From assembly GCA_019787685.1 (NCBI GenBank), contig JAHNUO010000002.1, positions 310,001 to 374,000 of the forward strand: 64,000 bases of DNA, given 5' to 3'. Position 1 is the first letter of the stretch; every line of letters begins with the position of its first letter. The stretch is from Chiua virens. Its lineage: Eukaryota; Basidiomycota; Agaricomycetes; Boletales; Boletaceae. Below the pieces are notes generated by a model. The model saw nothing but the letters and a program-made list of their open reading frames with translations. It ran no database searches and was not told the DNA's origin. The translations under genes were made by a program, and so were the position numbers. Positions 33,392 to 44,045 of the stretch are shown piece by piece.

Positions 33392-34194
33392 TGTCCTATC
33401 TGTCCGTCGCAGTCCTGTGTCCATCTGAGTGGATCCAACCCATATTCATATGTTTTGTTTTTTGTTCCTACATGTTTCTGCGCGAGATGACCAAATCGGG
33501 TTGCTCGATCAGGATCACACAACTGCACACTAATCAAGTCTCTTTTGTCCAATTTCCATTTTATTTCGTACCTTCTTAGATTCTTTTCAGATGGTTCCGT
33601 GTTATCGACACATATCCAATTGCTTATAAGGTACGGATAGTCAGGTCGTACGATGTTTTAAAGGTAGTCCATTGATTCACGGATCAAACCTTATCCCACC
33701 TTGACAGAACATTGTTTTCCTTTTCATGGGTCAATCTCCATGAGAGACAGCTCCATATATGTACACTTTCCTTCTTTATTTGATACTTCATCTGCTGTAA
33801 AAGTCCCAGGAATACCTGAGACTATAAAATTTGTGTTCATAAATAAAATTTTCATCTTTCAATCCCTGTTTCTCTCGCATTCTAAGTCGCCTTGTCTGTT
33901 TAACTATCTTTTCTATCCGCCCTTACTCCTACTCGATCACTATTGTGCTCAAGTCTCTGCCTTGTCACCAAACTATCCAACTGTCCGTGTTTCGGCCGGT
34001 TTTGTCAATCCTCGTACATTTTCACCTGGGAACGTATCCAGATTGCTTTCAAAGCTCTTGTCAACAGCTTGACACTTCATCTCCAACCTCAGAACCCCTT
34101 GGGATGAGTCATACTCACACCCATCCCTTTTCTTTCTATCTGACCATTCTACTAATCCTGGTCCTGTCACACCAGCCCGTTTTAAAGTTCTTCA
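33392..34194 (+). repeat. GyF 3' LTR
   Basis: TGTCCTATCTG ... AAAGTTCTTCA, clearly related to 24276-25077 with scattered substitutions, mostly transitions. No purine tract is recognisable just upstream, which is odd for a gypsy element. Confidence 0.88.
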
Positions 34195-36043
34195 GTGTAC
34201 AGTCGTTTGTACCATTTCAGCACACCTTGCTTCGATCCATAGATAGTGATGCAGAGTCAAGCAATGAGATTGAGACCCTTTTTATTGAAACCCAGCAGAA
34301 GTTCCATGTAGATGACTTATTGTCATGAAGTTTTCCAGTTGAGGAATGCACTGTGGAAATCGAATACATCAATGTCCCAGTCATGATGTGCCTCAATTGC
34401 AAGGATGAGATGGAGTGAGGTGAGCCATGCAACCGGAGCATAGGTTTCGAGGTAATTGATGCCGTATTGTTGGGTGAAACCACAAGCTACTAAACGAGCC
34501 TTGTACTTGTCGATCTTGCCTGCAGCATTCTTCTTAATCTTGAGGACCCACTTGCAGCTCATGACATTGGTGTCTTTAGGACGTTCGACCACATTCCAGG
34601 TATGTGTGTTATCAAGGCTTTTCAGCTCTGCATTAATTGCTTCCTACCATTTTGGCCAGTCTGGTCGCATCTTAGCTTCCTCAATCATCATGGGTTCAAG
34701 ACCTTCTGCTTTCACATTTCTGGTAAGCAGTGCAAACACTGTGTCTTTGTCGTCTAATTCCCACGCCATCAAAGCAGCTCCACCCTCACTTCCACCACTG
34801 CTGTCTGAATTCCGCTGGAAATGGTCGACTTACCGCCCTTTCCATCAGTGAGTACCATCTCCACAACGTAACATTTGGATATAGGTCGATTCCATTCGCT
34901 GACAAGTAGATCGCTGCAGCATTGGTTTGTTTGGAGGGCTAACAATGGTGACATTTGTGGCATTTAGATTTCCTTGGGTACGACCGCAGGTTGCATGTTG
35001 GCTACTGGTCCATTGGGTTTTACATCCGTTCCAGTAACTGTATTGAGCTGCACTGACACTGGATCGTTCTGCTGGAAAGTAATGTTGCATTCCATGATCA
35101 CAGTGTGTCGATCAGGCAGATAAATCCAGTGAGCTGTTGATTCAGCATCACAACCAACCCAGTGACCTGCTTTAGCTTGGTCATCAAGCTTCAAACCCGA
35201 ACGATCCAAGATCCAGCATTTCACTCCCCAGGGCAGTAAACTGCTAAGGTCGGGTTTCTTTCCATACAACATCTCATAGGGTGTTTTTCTGTCTAATGCT
35301 CTAGTTGCTGACTGGTGTTTAACCCAGACAACATGCAGTAATGTTTCTCCCCACAGGTTTTTAGGCAATCTGCTGGCATGCAAGACGGTGCGCACATGTT
35401 CAACAAGAGTTCAATTTAAGCATTCTGCAACTCCGTTGTGTTCTGACATATTGTGAGTGGTGAGTTTCCGCTCTGTTCCAGCATTCTTTAAGTGACGTGT
35501 GAACTCATTGGACAGATACTCCCCCCCATGATCAGAATGAAGTCATTTCACCACTGTCCCATGTTGGGTCTTCAACCAGGACTTGAGTTCCAGGTAAGAA
35601 TTGAACAGTGTCGGACTTCGTGTGCATGAGGCTGACTTGTGTATAGCGTGTATGATTGTCAGTAAACGAGCAATAATAGCTTTGTGTTCCGGGAGTCAGA
35701 ACTGGTGAAGGCCCCCAAATGTCAGTATGGATCTCGTCTCCAAGTTTGTCTGTCCACTCAGGATCATGAACCTTCCCAATAGGTGCACATGTTGCCTGTC
35801 CATACTTGCAAGCATTGCACTGGCCCATGGTGCTGTGCTCTGGGTCCAACATAACGCCAGTGATCATCCCTTTTGCCATCATCTCACGGATCATCCCAAC
35901 TCCGATATGGGACAAGCAAGCATGTAATTCCTCCATGGTAAGCTGTGTATCTCCTTTCACAGTGGCCACAGTCACAGAGTAATCGCTCTGCATTTTGTAG
36001 AGACCATTGGTTGTCTTACCTGACCAAGAAGACGCCGATCCGC
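34195..36043 (-). pseudogene. CopB integrase and RT N-terminus
   Basis: From the right: NGLYKMQSDYSV, the pre-integrase zinc part (H-A-C-L-S-H ... CNACKYG), integrase core (DIWGPSPV, FTDNHTRY), MVRTVLHASRLPKNLWGE, KTPYEMLYGKKPDL, then RT (SCKWVLKIKKNAAGKIDKYKARLVACGFTQ, DVFDFHSAFLN) ending near LKWYKRLY at 34200. Stops separate the pieces. The two cuts, at 36043 (LTR-D) and 34195 (GyF), disrupt it further. Confidence 0.85.
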
Positions 36044-36749
36044 TGTAGGAGTTAGATATTCCCTACAGGTTGTAGGATACATTTTCCTCACTCTTCATCA
36101 TGTCATATCATCTCCTGTCTCATCCGCCATCGACTTCGTGCCAGCCTTGGTTTCATTCCTAGCGTTTACAGATCATCCAAATCCAATCCAAGTTCAATCT
36201 GAGTCAATGCGATCCAATCCAGTTCCATCATATGTATTCCGCTTCATCCGATTTGACTTGTTCTACTTGATTTGGCCTTATTAAGGTCATTACTATCCTA
36301 ACACCTTTTCTTTCTTGTCATCTACAAGGTTTGACACTCCTTCTTAGCATACTCACCCTACGTCAATCCTGTATACTTACTTAGGGTTGGATTACCTTTA
36401 ACAGTCCTGGGTTATTCCCAGGACTATAAAACCATGTTTCTAACACAAAAATATCATCTTTCTGCATTCAGGAGATCTCCTGTTTACTCTCCCATATGTG
36501 AGTGAGCTGGATAGTTTCTCTTTTACCTTGTCCTATTGTTCCTCTATGTCTCATCTAGTTGAATCAATACTCTCATTGCCTTGCCTCCACCCGGATACTT
36601 TTACATCGACCACTTTTCATTCTGGATCGATCAGCAGCCTCTAGGACTCTTAGACAAACCTGAATCCTTCATTCCTTCAAATATAACCCCCCTTGGGACG
36701 AACCTATCGCCCCACCTTTCTTCATATCACCTATTATTTGTTTTCTACA
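36044..36749 (+). repeat. Solo LTR, family LTR-D, inside CopB
   Basis: TGTAGGAGTTAG ... TTTTCTACA, 706 bp, with TATAAAAC near 36427. It is flanked by CCGC on both sides (36040-36043, 36750-36753), a 4-bp duplication. It separates CopB protease from integrase. An inverted second copy is at 1712-2416. Confidence 0.85.
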
Positions 36750-36754
36750 CCGCA

Positions 36755-37812
36755 TTGAAGATCTGGCACAAACCATCACTGAAGATTGCTCAGCATCCAG
36801 CCTCAGCAAGACGACTGATTGAGACAAGTGTAACATGCATACTTGGCGCATACAAAACATCTTTCAAGAGGATATGAGACCGAGTGTCTCCATTGGGCAG
36901 ATAAATAGGCAGGTCACCTTGCCCAATTGCATCAAATGTGCCATTGTCAGCACCTCTTATTGGCTTAGCAGGAATACTGACAAAGTTTAAGAACTGTTCA
37001 CAACACAGGGAAAGGTGCTGTGAGGTGCCACTGTCATAGAGCTCTGGAACATTATCGCTCCGAGCCACAAAGACATCGACATTGGCCACAGCAGACAGGT
37101 TAGGCATGGCAAGCCAGGTGCTATCAGGTTGAGACATATCTTTGTCACTCATGGTAGCATTCGCAGAAACTGACGATTTTCCTTTGTTCTTATCGTCCTT
37201 GGCTTTCTTTCCACGGGATTTCCATCCTTTAGGTGCCTGACTGGCTTTCCTGCCGCCTTCCTCCCAGCAGTCTTGGTCCTTATGGCCGGGCCAACCACAA
37301 TTATAGCAGTCGCCACTGAATTTCTTTCCTTTTCCTCTTCCTTTTCTGGATGAAGTATCAGCTCTGAACGTGGCGTCCTCACTCAAAGGAGCTTTCCCCT
37401 TTCCACCCCCTGCAGAGTAAGTCATTCATATTCTTCCAACACAATATCCATCAAAGTGTCTGATGTGATGGAAGTACCCTGTAGGTGCATCGTGGAGGAT
37501 AATGCAGCAAGACCTGGGTTATACGAGCGTGGGAACGACAGATATACAATGTTGAAGAGATCTTCGTCCAAGACTGGCCGTCCAACAGAAGCGAGATCCT
37601 CATGAAGTGCAATGATTTTGTCTATATGCACACGCACATCTCTGCCTTCTTTCAGCTTCAGTTCTCCTAGCTGATACCACATCTCTGCACCGACCACTAG
37701 AGATCGCTTCTCAAAGAGGGTGCAAAGAGTGGCAAAGTACTCATGCACAGAGGTTTTATTTATGAGTCGAATGAAAATGGAATTGGGGAGAGTATTTGCA
37801 AGAATCCACACA
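36755..37812 (-). pseudogene. CopB gag and protease
   Basis: The frame from 37811 begins inside gag (WILANTLPNSIFIRLI, FEKRSLVVGAEM, typical copia gag helices), stops at 37422, and continues in an overlapping frame with the knuckle CYNCGWPGHKDQDC, Lys-rich flanks, protease LYDSGTSQHLS, and LYAPSMHVTLVSISRLAEAGC. The gag start and the 5' LTR are missing, replaced by GyA-3 sequence. Confidence 0.85.
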
Positions 37813-37933
37813 GATAGAAGATGAGAAGTCCCATCTCACATTCATCCTTACTCACGGTATGATAACTTCGAATTTCCAAGGCTTAGACCGAGGAACACTC
37901 TCCATACTCCTTCCAAATTCCTCTAGTCACTTT

Positions 37934-38179
37934 ATGTCCTGGGAACTCATAGCAATCTCAATTGTTATTGCCTGCACTCTTACCACTTATCTCTTCGCAT
38001 ATATCACTTTCTACCTTACCAATAAGGTACAAGAAACCAAATGCCCCCTTTACTTCACTATCAAAAGGAGGGACTACCCTTTTGCAATTACCTTCAGTCT
38101 CTTCTCACCTTATAAAGAGTATGGTCAACCCACAAACAACAACTGGGAAGCACCAGAATCCACTGTAGAAGGCTGGTGA
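37934..38179 (+). CDS. GyA-3 ORF2, small single-pass membrane protein
   Basis: An intact 81-residue frame in an otherwise ruined element. Residues about 5-28 (LIAISIVIACTLTTYLFAYI) are hydrophobic. Then NKVQET, a KRRDYPF basic-aromatic motif, TFSLFSPYKEYG, NNNWEAPE and a terminal Trp. The ATG lies 7 nt after the ORF1 stop (37924-37926), and its TGA is 3 nt before the gag ATG at 38183. It corresponds to 19200-19469 in GyA-2 and 43799-44043 in GyA-4. Confidence 0.8.
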   Translation: MSWELIAISIVIACTLTTYLFAYITFYLTNKVQETKCPLYFTIKRRDYPFAITFSLFSPYKEYGQPTNNNWEAPESTVEGW

Positions 38180-38182
38180 ATC

Positions 38183-40045
38183 ATGTCGTTCAACTATACC
38201 ACTGTGGCTAGTGCTATGAATGACCACTCAAAGGATGCAGATGATAGGCTAGACGCTGCCACATGGCTAGTCGCCATACTGGTAAACAACTTACATAAAC
38301 TAGAAAATCAAGTAACTGCTTTGCAGAATACAGCTGCAATTGTCCCAGGACCTTCTTCTTCCTCCTCTTTGGGACCAACCGGCACAACCACTGTTATCCA
38401 CACTCCAAAAGTAGAGATCTTCGCAGATCCAGGAATCTACGATGGAGACATGGCCAAGTTCAAAGAATGGTGGGCCAAAATCAAGGGATGGATAGACATA
38501 AACAAGCTAGCCATCAATACTGACTACAAGAAAGTCCCATCAGTGCTCTCATGCCTAAAAGGGATGAAATCTTCACAATTTGCTGAAACATGCTGAAGGT
38601 AATAAATCCCAGCTGAAGTGCAATACTCAGGGGGATTGAAAGAATTAGAAAGAGGGTGAAGGAATGCGATTCCATTCGACCCAGGGACAACACTGAGTTC
38701 ATGAACAACAAATAATGGTTTTTGAGTAGTCCGAGATAAATCCAGGGCGAATCTGGATTTAAATGGATAGAAAAGCAGACACGGCAGTCCGATCCGGATC
38801 GAGAAAATACAAGGAGAGCGAGAGAAAAATGAACGTCGACTGAAAACAATGTGAGACAGATGCACACGGGCAAAAGCTACTGTATTTTGTCAATACAGTG
38901 AATTTATAGTCCTTGGGAATACCCTCAGACTCATCCTAAGTAAGGATAATAATAAAAAGAAGGTTTTCATACGGTATAAAGTTTGAGAGGCACCTGAACG
39001 TCCCTGTAAGGGCTGCGTGACGTGGTCTAGCCAATGCTAAGTATGAATAAGGAGCATCAAAAATAAAATAAAAGAGTCCGAGGCAAAATGGGTGCAGGAT
39101 ACAGCAATCCAGATGAGTTCGCACAAGCAGACAGATCAGGATCAGGATCAGGTGATGACGGGGTGTGGAAACGTGCTATGTGAGCACAGGGAATACCTAT
39201 TCCCTACAATGCCTTGCACAAGGAACCAAACTTGGCTTTGCACAATTGACCATGGACATAGAAGGAATGTTCTGGCAGAATAATAAAGTTGACTGGGCTC
39301 GAACCAAATTGGAAGAGCTCACCCAAGGAACAATGCAAGTCAAAAACTACATCATAAAGTGGGAAAATTTATGGCAGCAAGTATCATAGATCCCACACAC
39401 ACTATCTGCCTCCTCAAAACCAATATGGCTAGAGGGATTATCACACAAATATTCAGGGATGGACAATGGCAAGATCTGAATGACAGCATGTACACAGACA
39501 TCAGCCACCCATCCTATGAACCTGATAGGAACTAGGCAGTAATTAAATACCTAGCCTATATCCAAGCAGCAGGAAACTCCATGGAAGCAATCAACCTTGT
39601 CCATGGAGAACACACATGGACCAAGAAGGATCCCAATGCAATGGACATATCGTCTGCCTACTACAAGGATGATGACAGATGATTCCATACATCTGAAATC
39701 AAGGCATTAGGCCGCCAAAAGCAATCTCACTCATTGCTCAAGTGCTACAACTGCAGCACACAAGGGCATTATCCCAAAGACTGCCCAAAGCCAAAGAAGC
39801 AATGTGGAGAATGCAACTTCTATGGCAGCAGACATAAGAAGGACTGCTCAAACACAAAAACAGTTTGAAGCACCTACCAAAAAGGAAGAGAAGAAACTAA
39901 ACACCTTCTACTTCCACCCCTTCTCCTTTAGTATCTAAAACTGACCCTTTTGCCGCAATTCGTGGAATGGACCATGAACAAGTCCAGGCATATTATTACG
40001 ACAAGTATGAGTCAGAAAAGAAGGGAAAAGGCAAAGCAAACTGAG
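38183..40045 (+). pseudogene. GyA-3 gag
   Basis: MSFNYTTVASAMNDHSKDADDRLDAA opens at 38183; VEIFADPGIYDGDMAKFKEWW follows. LTR-L interrupts at 38591-39208. Then LGFAQLTMDIEGMF, NNKVDWARTKLEEL (39165-39389), and after frameshifts two knuckles CYNCSTQGHYPKDC and CGECNFYGSRHKKDC near 39750-39850. The heptamer G GGA AAA is at 40023-40029. Gag is not expressible as one product here. Confidence 0.85.
38591..39208 (-). repeat. Solo LTR, family LTR-L, inside GyA-3 gag
   Basis: An insert of about 618 bp splits the gag codons for AETC...LAQG. Minus strand: TGTAGGGAATAGG ... CTTCAGCA, with TATAAATTC near 38905. Its first bases resemble LTR-D. No clear duplication at the ends, so boundaries may be off by a few bases. 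Confidence 0.65.
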
Positions 40046-42547
40046 TAAAATGGGATCTCACATTCTCCAACCCCTTCCAAAGTATTATGAAAACTCTATT
40101 TCTTTAGATTTCAATTTCTCTTACTCATCTGATAAACCTCCCAAGCACAAGGATAAACTGCCAAAATCAAAAACAATAGACAATGAGAGTGTTGACAGTG
40201 CCTCTGTGGAGCGTGGTGAACACAATAGTTCTGTGCTTAATTCTGTCACAAAACCTATACCCGATGGGTCTTTCATTAGATCAACATCAATAGAATGAGA
40301 AATATCCTTACTGATATTGATATCCCCAGTAAACCACATTGGTTATGTTGGAGCAAAGGCACTCTTAGACAGTGGAGCAAATGCAATCTTCATACACAAG
40401 GATTACATCACTAAACACAAGCTCCCACGTCACACGCTACCATACCCTATACAAGTCTTTAATGTGGACAGAACCATGAATCAAGTGGGTTCTATTACTC
40501 ACACCACCCAAATCCTGATCAATTACAAAGGTCACAGGGAAATAGTGCATGCTGAATTACCAACCTTGGAAAGAATAATCTTATTCTCAGATTCACATGG
40601 TTAAAGCACCACAATCCCCATATAGACTGGAACACAGGATCAGTCATAATGTGGACATTCCCAGAATCATGTCACTCGCAAGACGAAGACAATTTCTTGG
40701 ATTCCATTATCACAGAAGAATCAAAATATGCAAACTCTATTGTGGAATCATGAATTTTTACTGCAAACATGGAAACTCCACCTTCTCCTCCTAAGGAACA
40801 CACTCTTGAAGAGATGGTCCCATGAGAATATATGAAATATGCTAAGGTCTTCAGAAAAGCCGAATCAGAAAGAATTCCAGTGTGCAAACTGTGGGATCAT
40901 GCAATAGATCTCAAAGACACATTCAAACCTAAGAAGGTTGCCTCATTCCTCTCTCTGTTACCGAACAAGAGGAAGTATCAGTGTTTATCGATGACCAATT
41001 AAAGAAAGATTATATCCGACCCTCTAAGTCCAAACAAACATCCCTGGTATTCTTCATCCCTAAAAAGGATGGAAAGAAGCACATGGTTCAGGACTACCAT
41101 TACCCAAATGAACACACAAGCAAAAATAATTATCCACTCTCCCTTATCTCCCAACTTGTGGATAAGCTGAAATCAGCTAAACTCTTTATGAAAATAGACT
41201 TACAGTGGGGACACAATAATGTACACATCAAAGAAGGTGACTGAATAGAAGGCAGCTTTTGTCTGTCACCACAGGTCTTTCAAACCCATCGTCATGTACT
41301 TTGGTCTATGCAATTCCCCTGCCACTTTCCAAACTATGATGAACAAAATCTTTGCCAATATGAATGGAGTTGTGGTTGTCTACATCGATGATCTCATGAT
41401 ATTCATAGATACCTGACAATTATGAAACACATGACAAGATCGTTCTGGAGGTTCTCAAATGCCTTGAAGAAAATGATCTATTCGTAAAACCTGAAAATGT
41501 CATTTCTGTATCAAAGAAGTTGATTTCCTCGGAATGATCGTGGGAACTGAAGGAATTAAAATGGATGACGAAAAGACCACAGCAGTAGCCAAATGGCCTG
41601 TCCTCTCTTCAGTCAAGCACGTTTGAAGCTTCCTCGGTCTTGTCAACTTCTACCAAAGATTCATTGAAGATTATGGTAAAATTGCATGCCCTTTACATGA
41701 TTTAACTAAAAAGGATCAATAATTCAAATGGACCTTCGCTTGTGACGAAGCATTCCACATGCTTAAAATGGCATTTATGACAGCCCCTATCCTTGCTTAT
41801 CCAGATCAGAACACAAAGTATCAGCTTAGAATACAATTCGTCTGATTTTGCCACAGGAGCAGTCTTATCCCTTGAGAAAGATGATGCATGGCACCCTGTC
41901 ACTTACAACAGCCACTCTATGACCCCAGAAGAACAGAACTACCCAATTGCTGACAAAGAAATGTTATCAGTCATCCATTCATTGGAATTATGGCGCCACT
42001 ATCTTGAAGGCTAAGCATGAATTTGAAATATGGAACATGTTATCACCAAAACCTTACATGGTTTATGACCTGCCAAGATCTTAACCAAAGGCAAGCGAGA
42101 TGGGTGCAATACCTGACGTTTCAACTTCACTTGGCACTACAAGGCAGGTGCAACTATGGGAAAAGCAGATGCTTTGAGCAGGAGAGAGGATCACATGATC
42201 GGTATTGAAGATGATAACAAGGGAATACTCCTTATGAATCCTGAGAAAATTAGATTAGCTATTACTCTCCTATACAATGGGGATGAAGTCCTTTCATCCA
42301 TTCAACATGAAACTATGAAACTATCCCCAAATGCCATGAAAATACCTCCTATCTATTGATTACTCAGTCAAGGATGCCTTCCTTAGAAAGGGGGATAAGA
42401 TCTTCATTCCAGATGAATTAAGAACCAAAGCTATCATGACATTTCATGACACACCTGAAGCCAGACATCCTGGTTATGACAAAACTCTCAAACTTTTATC
42501 TTAAAACTACATATGGCCTCAAATGGAGGAAAACATAAAAACATATG
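40031..42547 (+). pseudogene. GyA-3 pol, proximal part
   Basis: Protease ALLDSGANAIFIHKDY (near 40370), RT pieces (PKKDGKKHMVQDYHYPNEHT, VVVYIDDLMIF near 41390), RNase H (NSSDFATGAVLSLEKD, QNLTWFMTCQDL), then the integrase start up to KTYV at 42547, where GyA-4 is inserted (ATATG). Many stops and frameshifts. Confidence 0.85.
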
Positions 42548-42980
42548 TGTTACGATACCAACTTTTCCTCACTTCACAACTCCAACATTCGATCTATTCT
42601 AAAGATACATGCCTCATGTCAAGGCTGTCCAAAGGATCATATCCAATTGGCTGCCACAACAATACAGCATCCATCACCTCATGCCCTTATCTATTCATTT
42701 CCCTTATCACTGACTCATCATCAGGCAGTGCAAGGCTATGCTCTTATCTATGACTCATATCTATTCACACCTTATCATCCAATAGGATACATTATACTTA
42801 TCTACATAGTTCATACTCAGTTTAGAACTCTGATATCCATGTAGTATATAAACCCCATGAATGACAGCCAGAGAGCTCTAACAAAGTTCTCTTGGAGTTT
42901 TCGCCTCTTCACTGGACTGAACCCCCTCTTCACTCAATCACTACACTTTAAACAGTCTAGTCTTGTTCTAAGTTGTTTCA
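42548..42980 (+). repeat. GyA-4 5' LTR
   Basis: TGTTACGATACC ... GTTGTTTCA. TATATAAA at 42845-42852. About nine differences from the 3' LTR. Confidence 0.95.
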
Positions 42981-42993
42981 TTAGAACTTTGTT
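42880..42993 (+). other. GyA-4 self-priming pair
   Basis: AACAAAGTTCT at 42880-42890, 35 nt past the TATA box start, is exactly complementary to AGAACTTTGTT at 42983-42993, two bases after the LTR. Same 11-nt arrangement as in GyA-1 and GyA-2. Confidence 0.82.
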
Positions 42994-43208
42994 GCCTTTC
43001 TTCACCGTCGTTGACACTACTGTCAAGTCCCTCGACCTCGTCGTAGCCGTCTTACCACTAAACAAGGAACAAGCACCAACAGTAAGTCGCAACCTTTGAA
43101 TGGAAGACCTTTGTTAGCTTCAGATAAGCTGCTCGAGACTCAAGGTCCAAATAGTGCATCAGCTAACAAGCGCACCTGTCAGCTGACATTGTCCTCTTTA
43201 CTGAGACC

Positions 43209-43786
43209 ACAAAAAAATAGTGACTTCCCTCCCTCTCTCCATTGTCGCCGCCAGCCCAAGAAGCGTTCCCAGGTCTAGAAGACCAACCATACATACTTGA
43301 CGCCGCCTATCTCACTGAGGTAGTTGCCCTAGAGGATCTTGATCCCGAGGACAGGACAGACGTAGAGATATTCCATGCCTTGCTAGGCCATTTCATAGGA
43401 GACACAGCGTCCCTATTCCGACTACTCATCAGAAAGAGAGTCAACGCGGTCCTGACAGCCCGGAGCTTAGGTATCCAACCGAGGAAGTTGAGGTGAAGCG
43501 TGAATACTTTCCCGCACCCCTTCCCGAAAGAGAACCATCACCAAACCCACCTGCTCCATTACGAGAGCCCTCTGAGGAAAGTTTCGGAGACCCTAACGAT
43601 TGGCTCCCACCTCGAGAGATTGAAAGGAGAAACGCTAGGACAGACCTAGAAAGGAAAAGAGTACTTAGGCGCTACAAAGCTAACCTAGTCCCTTCCCGAA
43701 TCCGTCCATACTCACAGTATGATAACCCGAACTTCCCTTCCCTACGTCCTAGAAATACTCTCAGGATCCCTTCTCATTACCTCTAA
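43209..43786 (+). pseudogene. GyA-4 ORF1, acidic protein
   Basis: QEAFPGLEDQPYILDAAYL, TEVVALEDLDPEDRTD, EIFHALLGHFIGD, then a frameshift near 43415, then YFPAPLPEREPSP, EESFGDPNDWLPPREIE, RRYKANLVPSRIRPYSQYD and RPRNTLRIPSHYL with TAA at 43784-43786. About 180 residues when complete; acidic N-terminal half, Pro-rich middle, basic C-terminal half. No recognised domain. ORF2 starts 12 nt later. Confidence 0.72.
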
Positions 43787-43798
43787 ATAGAAACATTT

Positions 43799-44043
43799 AT
43801 GTCTTGGGAACTCGTTGCAATTGCACTTATCATCTCCTGCACTCTCACAACCTATTTTTTCGGCTACATTGCATTCTACCTTACAAACAAGGTACAAGAA
43901 TCTCAGCACCCCATCTACATTCTATCAAACAACGAGACTACCCTTTCGCAGTCACCTTCGGTCTTTTCTCACCCTACGAAGAATACGGAACAGCCACCGC
44001 TAATGCTTGGGGAGCACCAGAACCAACCGCTGACACTTGGTAA
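43799..44043 (+). pseudogene. GyA-4 ORF2, small membrane protein (one frameshift)
   Basis: MSWELVAIALIISCTLTTYF starts the hydrophobic segment (residues about 5-28). NKVQES follows, then a 1-nt shift near 43920 leads to QRDYPFAVTFGLFSPYEEYG, WGAPEPTADTW and TAA 44041-44043. The gag ATG at 44046 follows after two bases. Apart from the shift it matches GyA-3 ORF2 almost residue for residue at both ends. Confidence 0.75.
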
Positions 44044-44045
44044 AC

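Larger units (their letters stand above)
24276..34194 (+). mobile_element. GyF: second gypsy lineage, inside CopB
   Basis: LTRs 24276-25077 (802 bp) and 33392-34194 (803 bp) enclose gag, pol and an antisense gene. The flanks TGATT and GTGTA do not match. CopB lacks roughly 80 codons between the two flanks, so a deletion accompanied or followed insertion. The reading frame has many stops. RT carries YPFIDDLPVK, a form I associate with a separate basidiomycete gypsy lineage; no chromodomain is recognised. Confidence 0.85.
23261..37812 (-). mobile_element. CopB: Ty1/copia element, 5'-truncated
   Basis: Copia gene order (gag, protease, integrase, RT, RNase H) is read from right to left. A 189-bp 3' LTR candidate is at 23261-23449. 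The 5' LTR and the first part of gag are missing at the right end, where GyA-3 ORF1 resumes within about 15 bp. GyF (24276-34194) and an LTR-D solo LTR (36044-36749) lie inside. No target duplication is visible, consistent with truncation. Confidence 0.82.
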
